Shown here: positions 1 through 8,637 of the stretch, in pieces
Layout: every line of letters begins with the position of its first letter
Numbering within the stretch: position 1 is the stretch's first letter
Source of the DNA: Siphonodentalium dalli
Lineage: Eukaryota > Mollusca > Scaphopoda > Gadilida > Siphonodentaliidae
Length of the DNA stretch: 64,000 nucleotides
Reading direction: 5' to 3'
Assembly (NCBI GenBank): GCA_032622095.1
Contig: CP136064.1
Coordinates: 183,068,209 to 183,132,208, forward strand
Made by a program: the position numbers and the translations under genes
Notes under the pieces: generated by a model
Database searches by the model: none
Told to the model about the DNA's origin: nothing
The model's input: only the letters and a program-made list of their open reading frames with translations

Positions 1-2
1 TC

Positions 3-1733
3 AAAAGCTTGCTGGACCAGGACGTTTTAAAGAAAAAACATGTTCAGTATCTAATTGCAAAACCTGAATCCAATAATAGGACATTTTATTTGCTGCCTAA
101 AATACACAAACCTTTGAGCTGTTGGACTAATCCATACACACCACCCGGTCGCCCCATCATCAGCGACGTGGCTTCGGAGTCGTACCACATTTCGGAGTTT
201 ATTGATTTCTATTTGAAACCAATTGCTACCCGCCATCCGAGCTATCTAAAAGACACGGAGGACTTCCTCATTAAATTGTCGAAAATTGAAGTTCCATCTT
301 CTGCTTACCTAATTAGTCTCGACGTGGAATCTATGTATACAAATATTGGAATCGATGCCGGATTAAAGTCAATTAAGAATGCATTTGATTTCCACCATGA
401 TCCTCATAGACCTGGAGATGAACTACTTCAATTATTAGAACTTTCTCTTAAAGGGAATGACTTTGAATTTAATGGACGATATTATTTACAGGTCTCCGGC
501 TGCAGTATGGGCAAGAAGTTTAGTCCTAATTTTGCCTCAATTTTTGTTGCAGAGTGGGAGAAAGGCGCCCTGGCCAAATCTGATAAACAACCATTAGCCT
601 ATTATAGATTCTTGGACGACATATTTATCATTTGGACTCATGGTCTGGATGAGTTTAGGGTGTTCTTGGACATCTTGAACAGTCATGACGAATCAATCAA
701 ACTCAAAGAATCAATATCGCAAACCAGCATTGATTTCCTTGATTTAACAATATTTAAGGGCCCACAATTTACATCATGCAACATTTTAGATACAAAACTT
801 TTTACGAAACCAACGGATTCTCACCAGCTACTTCATCGTAAATCTTTCCATCCGCCAAAACTTTTCAATGGATTGATTAAATCTCAAATCATTCGATATC
901 ACCGGAACTGCACGAACAGAAGCGACCTAAATCAAGCTTGTTCAGTGCTTTTCCAGGCTTTACGACCGCGCGGCTACTCTAGTAGATTACTGCGCCAAGT
1001 AAAGTCCGAAACTCTCAGAGAATTGAACTCGTCACGCCATGACCCAACATCGACTGAACCAACAAGGATACGGCACAACCGGCCGGTGTTGGGTAATGGT
1101 TCAGCCTCATTTTGTCACAAAAAACGATGTTACATCAATACAATAGGATATATCAATACTAGTAACACTTTCACCAGCGAACAAACACGCATATCGTATC
1201 AAATGCATAGCGAACTTAATTGTGATTCTAAAAATGTAATTTACTTAATCACATGCAAAAGATGCCGTATACAATATGTTGGACAAACAAAAACCTCTCT
1301 CAAAGTTAGAATGTCTAATCATCTTTCCAGTGTTCGCAAAAAACTCGACATGCAAATTTCCGATCATTTCAACTCATCTAATCATGACATTAAATCCCAT
1401 TTCAGCTTTCAGCCAATAGAACAGACACCAATTCTAGCCGACGAAGACCAAACCGATTCAATACGCCTAGAACGCGAAAATCATTGGATGGGCGTACTTA
1501 AAACATATCTTCCGTTCGGACTTAACATTGACTACAAAGGTGTTTCTCGAAATTTCTTGTGCTTTCCTCTGATCTACAATCGTAGAAATGTTGAAATCGC
1601 AAACATTTTCAGAAAAAACTTTGCATTATTAAACACTAAATTGACCGAGCCTCTCGACAAACGGGTTATTATTGCCTACAAGAAAAATCCCAGTTTGAGA
1701 GATATGCTCGTTCGATCTAGACTCAGACCTTGA
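3..1733 (+). CDS. PLE reverse transcriptase / GIY-YIG endonuclease, 5' truncated by window edge
   Basis: The open frame runs from the window edge to the TGA at 1731-1733 and is identical in protein to the C-terminal 574 residues of ORF2 in copy B. It holds the PLE motif LPKIHK, RT motif A (SLDVESMYTNI), motif B (GCSMGKKFSPNFAS), the LDD catalytic motif (RFLDDIF), the cysteine-bearing linker and a GIY-YIG nuclease (VIYLITC then YVGQT). There is no internal stop or frameshift. An apparent start at position 9 is only the first TTG codon; the real start lies outside the window. Confidence 0.92.
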   Translation, partial: KSLLDQDVLKKKHVQYLIAKPESNNRTFYLLPKIHKPLSCWTNPYTPPGRPIISDVASESYHISEFIDFYLKPIATRHPSYLKDTEDFLIKLSKIEVPSSAYLISLDVESMYTNIGIDAGLKSIKNAFDFHHDPHRPGDELLQLLELSLKGNDFEFNGRYYLQVSGCSMGKKFSPNFASIFVAEWEKGALAKSDKQPLAYYRFLDDIFIIWTHGLDEFRVFLDILNSHDESIKLKESISQTSIDFLDLTIFKGPQFTSCNILDTKLFTKPTDSHQLLHRKSFHPPKLFNGLIKSQIIRYHRNCTNRSDLNQACSVLFQALRPRGYSSRLLRQVKSETLRELNSSRHDPTSTEPTRIRHNRPVLGNGSASFCHKKRCYINTIGYINTSNTFTSEQTRISYQMHSELNCDSKNVIYLITCKRCRIQYVGQTKTSLKVRMSNHLSSVRKKLDMQISDHFNSSNHDIKSHFSFQPIEQTPILADEDQTDSIRLERENHWMGVLKTYLPFGLNIDYKGVSRNFLCFPLIYNRRNVEIANIFRKNFALLNTKLTEPLDKRVIIAYKKNPSLRDMLVRSRLRP

Positions 1734-1808
1734 TTAACACGCAGTTCAATTAGCTTTTAGCTTATGTCAACACCATTATCCTTAGTTTGTGCTCAACACA
1801 ATATTTTA

Positions 1809-1986
1809 TGTCAATTTCCGACACAACCCAAACAAATTTAGCTAGTTCCATCTTTGAATGGCAACAATGCTCAACAAATTATTCAATGTCAATTTCCGAC
1901 ACAACCTAACAAAATTTATGTCAATTTCTGACACAACCTAACAAAATTTATGTCAATTTCCGACACAACTTAACAAAATTTAGCTA
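1809..1986 (+). repeat. Short tandem repeats in PLE copy A 3' UTR
   Basis: The motif TGTCAATTTCYGACACAAC begins at 1809, 1887, 1919 and 1951. The last three copies have a 32-bp period. Each motif contains an imperfect inverted pair (TGTC...GACA), so each repeat can form a small hairpin. A segment ending TTTAGCTAGTTCCAT follows the first and last repeats. Confidence 0.85.
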
Positions 1987-2330
1987 GTTCCATAGAAATA
2001 ATTACATAAGAAATCGGATTCCGACCTGTGCCCGCGCTCTCCACACTTTCAAAATATATATATCGCCTGTGCCAGGGATATCTTTTATTTCTATTTACTT
2101 AACACATATGTATTACTGTCTAATTGCGTACTGTCACTAGGATTTGGATTAGGGGCTTCCGGAAGCCATTACACAACCCATTAAGAACGCGCGATCTTAA
2201 ATAAACACGGGCGTCGTGACGGCGCCAAACATTTTGTATGCATTGTTTCACTGTTTGTTTTAAACAGGAACATAGCTGTTGACACGTCTCTCGAAACCCT
2301 GGAGCACAATGGGAGCTTATCTCACACGGG

Positions 2331-2337
2331 TATATAA
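2331..2337 (+). promoter_or_regulatory. TATA-like box of PLE copy B
   Basis: TATATAA lies about 50 nt before the probable 5' UTR splice donor and 195 nt before the ORF1 ATG. A start of transcription near 2361 would fit. PLEs need an internal or upstream promoter; this is the best TATA match in the 5' UTR. It is inferred from sequence only. Confidence 0.45.
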
Positions 2338-2387
2338 GATCCATGGAAAAACCTCAACATTCGAACCTAGCTTGCTTTCTGAAGAAG

Positions 2388-2507
2388 GTAATTCTACCGA
2401 AACGTTGAGGCAACTTGACAGTGCGCTCCTAAGTACTTTTTTATTGTATATCTTCGCGTTCCGTTCTTTGTGTATTATATGTTACTAATCATTACCTTTA
2501 TTCACAG
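2388..2507 (+). other. Probable 120-nt intron in PLE 5' UTR
   Basis: The donor is AAG|GTAATT at 2387/2388. The acceptor is TTTATTCACAG at 2507, preceded by a branch-point-like TTACTAAT about 20 nt upstream and a pyrimidine-rich stretch. Removing it joins a short leader to the exon that carries the ORF1 ATG at 2532. Some PLEs (Penelope, Athena) are known to carry introns that persist in genomic copies, so the finding fits the family. Confidence 0.6.
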
Positions 2508-2531
2508 CCAAAATTCAAGTCCTGGATCAAA

Positions 2532-3974
2532 ATGACTCAACCTAAACGTGGAAAAACTAACCGCCCAGAGCGGCAAAAAGACCAGGCTTATTTAGACCAT
2601 TCAAATCTAGTAAAGTTGCTATACAAAATTCTACAACTTTGGCACCATATTAATTTTTTACAGGACCGTTTGGAGAAGAAGGTCCTTCCGAAAGGCTTTT
2701 CGGCCATCGTTGAGTCAGGGCGAAAGAAGACATTCCGACCAGTGCTCCCCTGTGACGATGTCTTCAATTCGCTTAAAGCGGACGCTTTTCAGTGGGGTTT
2801 AAACTCCATGAAAACTTTGGTAAATTATTATCGGAAAACGGAATCAGAAATTGAAGTCAAGGTTCTTTCGGCTCTTTCTTCTAAAACCCTTGACTTCGAC
2901 CGAGCACGTGACACGGCATTAAAATGGGGACTGAAGAATTTTGGCACCAAATTAACTAATGAGACAAAATCAAAGTTCTTGAGCATCTGTGGTAATCTTC
3001 AGTCCTCGATAGGTACACGAGTTGGCGTCCAAACTCATACAAACAAACGTGGTCGGTCACCCTCCCCTCCCCCACTAATCGCTCGCCAGCTTCAATTTCA
3101 GGATAGTCCAGCCAGGGATCAGACAACGTCGTCGTCTGTGAGATCCACACCAAAACGCGTCAAAGCCACACCACAGCCACAGAGACCTGCACCAAAACCA
3201 CGGACGTCACGCATATCCACTCCACCAAATACATCACTTCAAAATTCACCAGCCAAGAAAACAACACCACCAAAGCACATCTCTTCCAGCCCTCCTTCGC
3301 CTGTTGGTTCCATTGCTTCGATGACATCGCCAGCGATTTCAACATCATCACCATCGTATGCCGAGGTATTATCAACATCACCTAAGGTATCCAAATTTTA
3401 TAAATTTCGTCAACCTGGCCCTAAGAAGGATTGGTCCTTCCCTAAACAGATAAAAAACCCTGTTGTTATTTTAGGCTCTTCTAATGTGTCCCGGATCGAT
3501 GTCGATCCTCCCAAAAATGTTTGTATTGCTTCTTACCCAGGTGGCAATTTAGGTCATTTCTGCAACATGGCCCACAAACTGAAATCGAAGCCAGAAAAGA
3601 CACCTCGACACGTCATCATCAACATTGGCATCAACAACCGAGAGGACTGGAAGACAGACAACGACAAAGGCAAAACAGCAGGCACCACAGCTAAAAGCAG
3701 GGTAACTAACATGGTTAGTAATTTCCGAAAAGTTTTTCCTAATGCGACACTTCATTTTCAGGAAATAAATATCTCATTCAGTTTAGATTCTAGGGACCAG
3801 GATGTTCTGCGTGCCATTAACAGCCAAGCTCGTCAGACACAGAACCTCAAGGTCATACAGGCAATACCCCCCCGCGACTTTCACGTGGAGAATGACAACA
3901 TCCACTGGACATCACAGACGGCGGCGAAAATCTACCAAGGCTGGACCAACATCTTTAAAGGTCATTTAAACTAA
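2532..3974 (+). CDS. PLE ORF1 protein with C-terminal SGNH-hydrolase-like domain
   Basis: The 480-aa ORF starts at the first ATG after the probable intron. Residues 1-165 are basic and probably alpha-helical, with a KILQLWHHINFLQDRLEKK segment at about 33-51 that could be coiled. Residues ~175-285 are low-complexity, rich in Ser, Pro, Thr and Lys, as in nucleic-acid-binding linkers. From ~305 the sequence resembles the SGNH/GDSL fold: GSSN at 315-318 (nucleophile Ser317), GGN at 337-339, G366-I-N368, and D455-x-x-H458 as the catalytic Asp/His pair. Esterase-like domains are established in ORF1 of CR1-type LINEs; in a PLE the domain is unexpected. Function in retrotransposition is unknown. The last codons contain a slippery site that links it to ORF2. 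Confidence 0.82.
   Translation: MTQPKRGKTNRPERQKDQAYLDHSNLVKLLYKILQLWHHINFLQDRLEKKVLPKGFSAIVESGRKKTFRPVLPCDDVFNSLKADAFQWGLNSMKTLVNYYRKTESEIEVKVLSALSSKTLDFDRARDTALKWGLKNFGTKLTNETKSKFLSICGNLQSSIGTRVGVQTHTNKRGRSPSPPPLIARQLQFQDSPARDQTTSSSVRSTPKRVKATPQPQRPAPKPRTSRISTPPNTSLQNSPAKKTTPPKHISSSPPSPVGSIASMTSPAISTSSPSYAEVLSTSPKVSKFYKFRQPGPKKDWSFPKQIKNPVVILGSSNVSRIDVDPPKNVCIASYPGGNLGHFCNMAHKLKSKPEKTPRHVIINIGINNREDWKTDNDKGKTAGTTAKSRVTNMVSNFRKVFPNATLHFQEINISFSLDSRDQDVLRAINSQARQTQNLKVIQAIPPRDFHVENDNIHWTSQTAAKIYQGWTNIFKGHLN
3965..3974 (+). promoter_or_regulatory. Predicted -1 ribosomal frameshift site joining ORF1 to ORF2
   Basis: The last ORF1 codons are CAT TTA AAC TAA, which place the canonical heptamer T_TTA_AAC exactly in the zero frame (3965-3971), followed at once by the stop. 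After a -1 slip the next codon is CTA at 3971 and the frame runs uninterrupted through ORF2 to 6337. The ORF2 frame opens only at 3959 (stop at 3956-3958), so the overlap is 16 nt. A short hairpin (TCTCG/CGAGA) lies near 4011-4024, further away than usual for a stimulator; a pseudoknot was not identified. Confidence 0.72.
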
Positions 3975-6337
3975 TTCCTCAGAAGGGCATCAGCCATGCG
4001 GAAAGAGTCGGTCTCGGCACCGAGATAGTCAATCTTGTACCCGACCTTTCCCTGAGCGCTGGTGAGAAATCAATACTTAGGTATGGTCTAACCTTTGTTC
4101 CTACCCCACCCGATCTCAAAGAAACACCACATGTTGTTGAGACGGAGGATGGAACATTGGTTTTACCAGACTCTATGTATGCCATGGAAATGAACGGCGG
4201 TCCAGCAAGCATGCAATTTAGGGAAGTAACAGCTATGGCTGATTTCTTTCGCAATTCGACAGGTTTAAAAGATCAATTTAAAGAACCTTCGATATGGACC
4301 CCCTCTGATCGCCAGATTGACCACTCCATTCCCGAGGTCGCTGGCTTAGTCAAAACCGACATCACAAATTTACCAAAATTTCACAACGAGGATAACCTCA
4401 CTAAAGTTGAAAGAACTGCACTAAAAACTCTTCGCAGCAATAAAAACATTGTAATCAAACCTTGTGACAAAGGCAGCTCGCTCGTCATCATGTCTAAAGA
4501 AAATTACATTCTAGAAGCGACGCGCCAATTAAGCAACACTAAATATTACAAACCATTGGATGAGCCAATTTGGAAATCCAATGTTTTAAAATTCAATCTC
4601 ATTCTCAAAAGCTTGCTGGACCAGGACGTTTTAAAGAAAAAACATGTTCAGTATCTAATTGCAAAACCTGAATCCAATAATAGGACATTTTATTTGCTGC
4701 CTAAAATACACAAACCTTTGAGCTGTTGGACTAATCCATACACACCACCCGGTCGCCCCATCATCAGCGACGTGGCTTCGGAGTCGTACCACATTTCGGA
4801 GTTTATTGATTTCTATTTGAAACCAATTGCTACCCGCCATCCGAGCTATCTAAAAGACACGGAGGACTTCCTCATTAAATTGTCGAAAATTGAAGTTCCA
4901 TCTTCTGCTTACCTAATTAGTCTCGACGTGGAATCTATGTATACAAATATTGGAATCGATGCCGGATTAAAGTCAATTAAGAATGCATTTGATTTCCACC
5001 ATGATCCTCATAGACCTGGAGATGAACTACTTCAATTATTAGAACTTTCTCTTAAAGGGAATGACTTTGAATTTAATGGACGATATTATTTACAGGTCTC
5101 CGGCTGCAGTATGGGCAAGAAGTTTAGTCCTAATTTTGCCTCAATTTTTGTTGCAGAGTGGGAGAAAGGCGCCCTGGCCAAATCTGATAAACAACCATTA
5201 GCCTATTATAGATTCTTGGACGACATATTTATCATTTGGACTCATGGTCTGGATGAGTTTAGGGTGTTCTTGGACATCTTGAACAGTCATGACGAATCAA
5301 TCAAACTCAAAGAATCAATATCGCAAACCAGCATTGATTTCCTTGATTTAACAATATTTAAGGGCCCACAATTTACATCATGCAACATTTTAGATACAAA
5401 ACTTTTTACGAAACCAACGGATTCTCACCAGCTACTTCATCGTAAATCTTTCCATCCGCCAAAACTTTTCAATGGATTGATTAAATCTCAAATCATTCGA
5501 TATCACCGGAACTGCACGAACAGAAGCGACCTAAATCAAGCTTGTTCAGTGCTTTTCCAGGCTTTACGACCGCGCGGCTACTCTAGTAGATTACTGCGCC
5601 AAGTAAAGTCCGAAACTCTCAGAGAATTGAACTCGTCACGCCATGACCCAACATCGACTGAACCAACAAGGATACGGCACAACCGGCCGGTGTTGGGTAA
5701 TGGTTCAGCCTCATTTTGTCACAAAAAACGATGTTACATCAATACAATAGGATATATCAATACTAGTAACACTTTCACCAGCGAACAAACACGCATATCG
5801 TATCAAATGCATAGCGAACTTAATTGTGATTCTAAAAATGTAATTTACTTAATCACATGCAAAAGATGCCGTATACAATATGTTGGACAAACAAAAACCT
5901 CTCTCAAAGTTAGAATGTCTAATCATCTTTCCAGTGTTCGCAAAAAACTCGACATGCAAATTTCCGATCATTTCAACTCATCTAATCATGACATTAAATC
6001 CCATTTCAGCTTTCAGCCAATAGAACAGACACCAATTCTAGCCGACGAAGACCAAACCGATTCAATACGCCTAGAACGCGAAAATCATTGGATGGGCGTA
6101 CTTAAAACATATCTTCCGTTCGGACTTAACATTGACTACAAAGGTGTTTCTCGAAATTTCTTGTGCTTTCCTCTGATCTACAATCGTAGAAATGTTGAAA
6201 TCGCAAACATTTTCAGAAAAAACTTTGCATTATTAAACACTAAATTGACCGAGCCTCTCGACAAACGGGTTATTATTGCCTACAAGAAAAATCCCAGTTT
6301 GAGAGATATGCTCGTTCGATCTAGACTCAGACCTTGA
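3971..6337 (+). CDS. PLE ORF2: reverse transcriptase with GIY-YIG endonuclease
   Basis: The open frame has 788 codons from the frameshift point; the first in-frame ATG is at 4157. Conserved-looking sequence before that ATG (LSLSAGEKSILRYGLTFVP) suggests that translation enters by frameshift, not at 4157. Numbered from 4157, LPKIHK is at 181-186, RT motif A Asp at 257 (SLDVESMYTNI), motif B (GCSMGKKFSPNFAS) follows, and the catalytic Asp pair is 355-356 in RFLDDIF. The linker carries Cys521, 526, 557, 568 and 571. The GIY-YIG core is VIYLI at 562-566 and YVG at 575-577, with a candidate metal-binding Glu at 640 or 642 in RLERENHW. This is the standard EN+ PLE layout: RT makes cDNA and the nuclease nicks the target. 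No disabling change was seen. Confidence 0.92.
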   Translation, partial: LIPQKGISHAERVGLGTEIVNLVPDLSLSAGEKSILRYGLTFVPTPPDLKETPHVVETEDGTLVLPDSMYAMEMNGGPASMQFREVTAMADFFRNSTGLKDQFKEPSIWTPSDRQIDHSIPEVAGLVKTDITNLPKFHNEDNLTKVERTALKTLRSNKNIVIKPCDKGSSLVIMSKENYILEATRQLSNTKYYKPLDEPIWKSNVLKFNLILKSLLDQDVLKKKHVQYLIAKPESNNRTFYLLPKIHKPLSCWTNPYTPPGRPIISDVASESYHISEFIDFYLKPIATRHPSYLKDTEDFLIKLSKIEVPSSAYLISLDVESMYTNIGIDAGLKSIKNAFDFHHDPHRPGDELLQLLELSLKGNDFEFNGRYYLQVSGCSMGKKFSPNFASIFVAEWEKGALAKSDKQPLAYYRFLDDIFIIWTHGLDEFRVFLDILNSHDESIKLKESISQTSIDFLDLTIFKGPQFTSCNILDTKLFTKPTDSHQLLHRKSFHPPKLFNGLIKSQIIRYHRNCTNRSDLNQACSVLFQALRPRGYSSRLLRQVKSETLRELNSSRHDPTSTEPTRIRHNRPVLGNGSASFCHKKRCYINTIGYINTSNTFTSEQTRISYQMHSELNCDSKNVIYLITCKRCRIQYVGQTKTSLKVRMSNHLSSVRKKLDMQISDHFNSSNHDIKSHFSFQPIEQTPILADEDQTDSIRLERENHWMGVLKTYLPFGLNIDYKGVSRNFLCFPLIYNRRNVEIANIFRKNFALLNTKLTEPLDKRVIIAYKKNPSLRDMLVRSRLRP

Positions 6338-6412
6338 TTAACACGCAGTTCAATTAGCTTTTAGCTTATGTCAACACCATTATCCTTAGTTTGTGCTCAA
6401 CACAATATTTTA

Positions 6413-6590
6413 TGTCAATTTCCGACACAACCCAAACAAATTTAGCTAGTTCCATCTTTGAATGGCAACAATGCTCAACAAATTATTCAATGTCAATTTC
6501 CGACACAACCTAACAAAATTTATGTCAATTTCTGACACAACCTAACAAAATTTATGTCAATTTCCGACACAACCTAACAAAATTTAGCTA
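6413..6590 (+). repeat. Short tandem repeats in PLE copy B 3' UTR
   Basis: TGTCAATTTCYGACACAAC motifs begin at 6413, 6491, 6523 and 6555, the same pattern as in copy A. They lie 76-254 nt after the ORF2 stop and could form a set of small hairpins in the template RNA. Confidence 0.85.
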
Positions 6591-8363
6591 GTTCCATAGA
6601 AATAATTACATAAGAAATCGGATTCCGACCTGTGCCCGCGCTCTCCACACTTTCAAAATATATATATATCCCAAATGTTTTTGCAACAGATAGCCATTTT
6701 TGAATAAATTCATGAGAATTGTCCATGAAGTTTTTCCAGCCGTGTGAACGTAGTCTTATATATGGCAACGAAAATTGGTCAGACAAATACGCGTATACCG
6801 ACTACAGCCAAGATTAATATATATAGTTGTTTTAGTTTAACATGTTAAAGATGCCCACACGGATTGGACAACGAATGAAGATAAGATACAAGCTATTATA
6901 TTTTATGTCAGACTTGTGTCTTATACACACTCTCACCAGCGCGAAATGTGTGCATGGATACACAACGAAACATGCGTCTAACTTCAACCGCCATCTGAAG
7001 TGGCACCAACCACCGGACCATGAATCTGGTGTTACGCAAATTCTCCTGTAAACGGTATTCAGTTTTCTGCCCAACAGAATTGACGGATAGTATTTGTTCA
7101 CAGTAACAGATCGTTGCTCGTGATCAACGAGAAACTCTTTTACTTATTATGCCAAGCATTTCATTCGTTAATCGCGATTATAAACATCCATACTTATTAT
7201 ATACTAAATGTTGATAAACCACTCGCAGTGTCGTATCGTGCACCAGGTGTGTTGTCAATCATTTTATACACAATTGAGTGGTTCCAATATAATATTTATC
7301 TCATCGCATAATAATCTTTGAGGGGTTTACACGCCTGAGCTGTGTCAGGATGTGGAATGTTTAGACAGACTTACACAGTAAACTACCCTATTGTTAAGCT
7401 AGTGTACACCCTGAAGGAATCTGCTCTCTGAAGACAATTAATTAAGCAGTTTTCTGCGTAAGTTCGTCTAAACTGTCCACCTCCTGACATAGCCCAGTCG
7501 TGGAAACCTCTTAATTCTATTTCAGATAGAGAGGATGTGTTACGTTCAAGAATTCCACACGATTCGAGAACTTTTATGTGTCACAGTAGATATATATGTA
7601 AACTAATATGGTTTATTTATTATGCAACATTATGTGCTGTCCGCCACGCGCAATATGGCACACAGAAGACGAACCAGTAAGAACTTTGTGGCTCATTGTT
7701 TGATGCACAGTAAATATAATTCTGAATATGCCCACGTTCTGTGTCATACGAATCTAACAATGGTCTAGCCACTGCTCATCAAACATCATCCCTCATGAGG
7801 GTTTGCAAAAACATTATAATAATAATACGCTTTATCAGAGCCAGTATCACAAAAGATGAGGGGTGGAATTCGTCATGTGTAGGCATTATCATTACATGTA
7901 AATATAAACGATAAACGTTTTCGCAAAAAAATATATGAGAAAAAAACATTGATAACGCATCTACTTCACAATTTGCTCACCCCAGTTAAATAGCCAAGGG
8001 TGTGCCCTTTCCAGAGATGCACATCGCGTCCTCGTACATTATACCATCGCATAGTTATCGCGTTTTTGAAGAAAGCACCCGCATCTCAGTGGGATTTACC
8101 CTTCGCTCCAGATAAATCTCGCACCAATCTGCTCTGAAAGGCGGACAGCTTTCACGAGTTCCTATCGCGTGAAAGAAATTAGCGTGCAACCAGGCATAGC
8201 CGGTAATTCTCGTCAACATCGGAACGCGGGCTTTTTTTAAACATGCTGCTCGCCGTTGATGGCAGCGTGAGACATACGATTTGGAGTCCATCCGAACATG
8301 GGTTGACTTCGCGGGCCAGGAAGGTTTCGCACCTCTCCCGGACTTGATGTCATTCAAGTTGAT

Positions 8364-8390
8364 GGGGGGTGGGGGTGGGGTGGGGGTGGG
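8364..8390 (+). other. G-quadruplex-type G tract, unit 1
   Basis: Five runs of 3-6 G separated by single T residues (G6 T G5 T G4 T G5 T G3). Single-nucleotide loops with runs of three or more G favour a stable parallel quadruplex. The length differs between units. Confidence 0.7.
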
Positions 8391-8396
8391 CTTCAA

Positions 8397-8637
8397 TGAC
8401 CTTGACCCTAAGATTACCTTGACCTCTGATACTCGACATCATGGCGATTTCAAGGGCTAATTTTGCGAGTTATATATAGCGATGTACGCGCTTATGACAA
8501 TATGCAGAGCACAATATGGCTGTCCCTGTTAAAACTGCAGGTCACAGGGAGGCCTCTACATACCTACATTCCTGGGCCTGTAGCCGACGAAGAACCACAT
8601 GGGACCATGATCTCAATGTGACCTTGACCTCTAGAAA
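8397..8637 (+). promoter_or_regulatory. Pair of TGACCTTGA nuclear-receptor half-sites, unit 1
   Basis: TGACCTTGA occurs at 8397-8405 and 8629-8637, with a third related ACCTTGACC at 8417-8425. The reverse complement TCAAGGTCA is the extended half-site bound by ERR, FTZ-F1/SF-1 type receptors. Whether it is used is unknown; the same motif is common in dispersed repeats of marine invertebrates. Confidence 0.3.

Larger units (their letters stand above)
1..2063 (+). mobile_element. Penelope-like retroelement copy A, 5' part outside window
   Basis: This is the 3' part of a PLE that matches copy B base for base at an offset of 4604 (position 1 here equals 4605 in B). I saw only about one substitution, in the 3' UTR near 1970. 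It holds the RT and GIY-YIG coding region, the 3' UTR with short tandem repeats, and an end of the form CTTTCAAAATATATATAT. Copy B follows directly. Head-to-tail partial copies are a known arrangement of PLEs, where the upstream partial copy acts as a pseudo-LTR. How far A extends to the left cannot be seen. Confidence 0.9.
2064..6669 (+). mobile_element. Penelope-like retroelement copy B, apparently complete
   Basis: This is a ~4.6-kb EN+ PLE in order: 5' UTR with a TATA-like box and a probable intron, ORF1 with an SGNH-like domain, a -1 frameshift site, ORF2 (RT plus GIY-YIG), and a 3' UTR with 32-bp repeats. Both ORFs are intact. The left boundary is set where the 3' end sequence of copy A stops (AAAATATATATAT then CGCCTGTGCC). 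The right boundary is set where sequence common to all later array units begins (CCCAAATG at 6670). Both ends lie in AT repeats, so they are uncertain by about 10 bp. The element may be active, given intact frames and near identity to A. Confidence 0.88.

Noticed and set aside
2120-2488. Small ORFs on both strands in the PLE leader
   Set aside because: They cross the predicted promoter and intron and show no domain; treated as chance ORFs in the 5' UTR.
6832-7101. Minus-strand 89-codon ORF present in all eight units, and overlapping plus-strand ORFs
   Set aside because: Conserved only as far as the whole unit is conserved; no domain, signal peptide or splice support was seen, and the overlapping plus-strand ORF is broken in units 3 and 4.
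8055-8396. Minus-strand ORF of 113 codons with a Pro-rich start, repeated in most units
   Set aside because: Its N-terminus is the G tract read in reverse; length changes to 78 or 128 codons between units through indels, and no splice or start context supports it.
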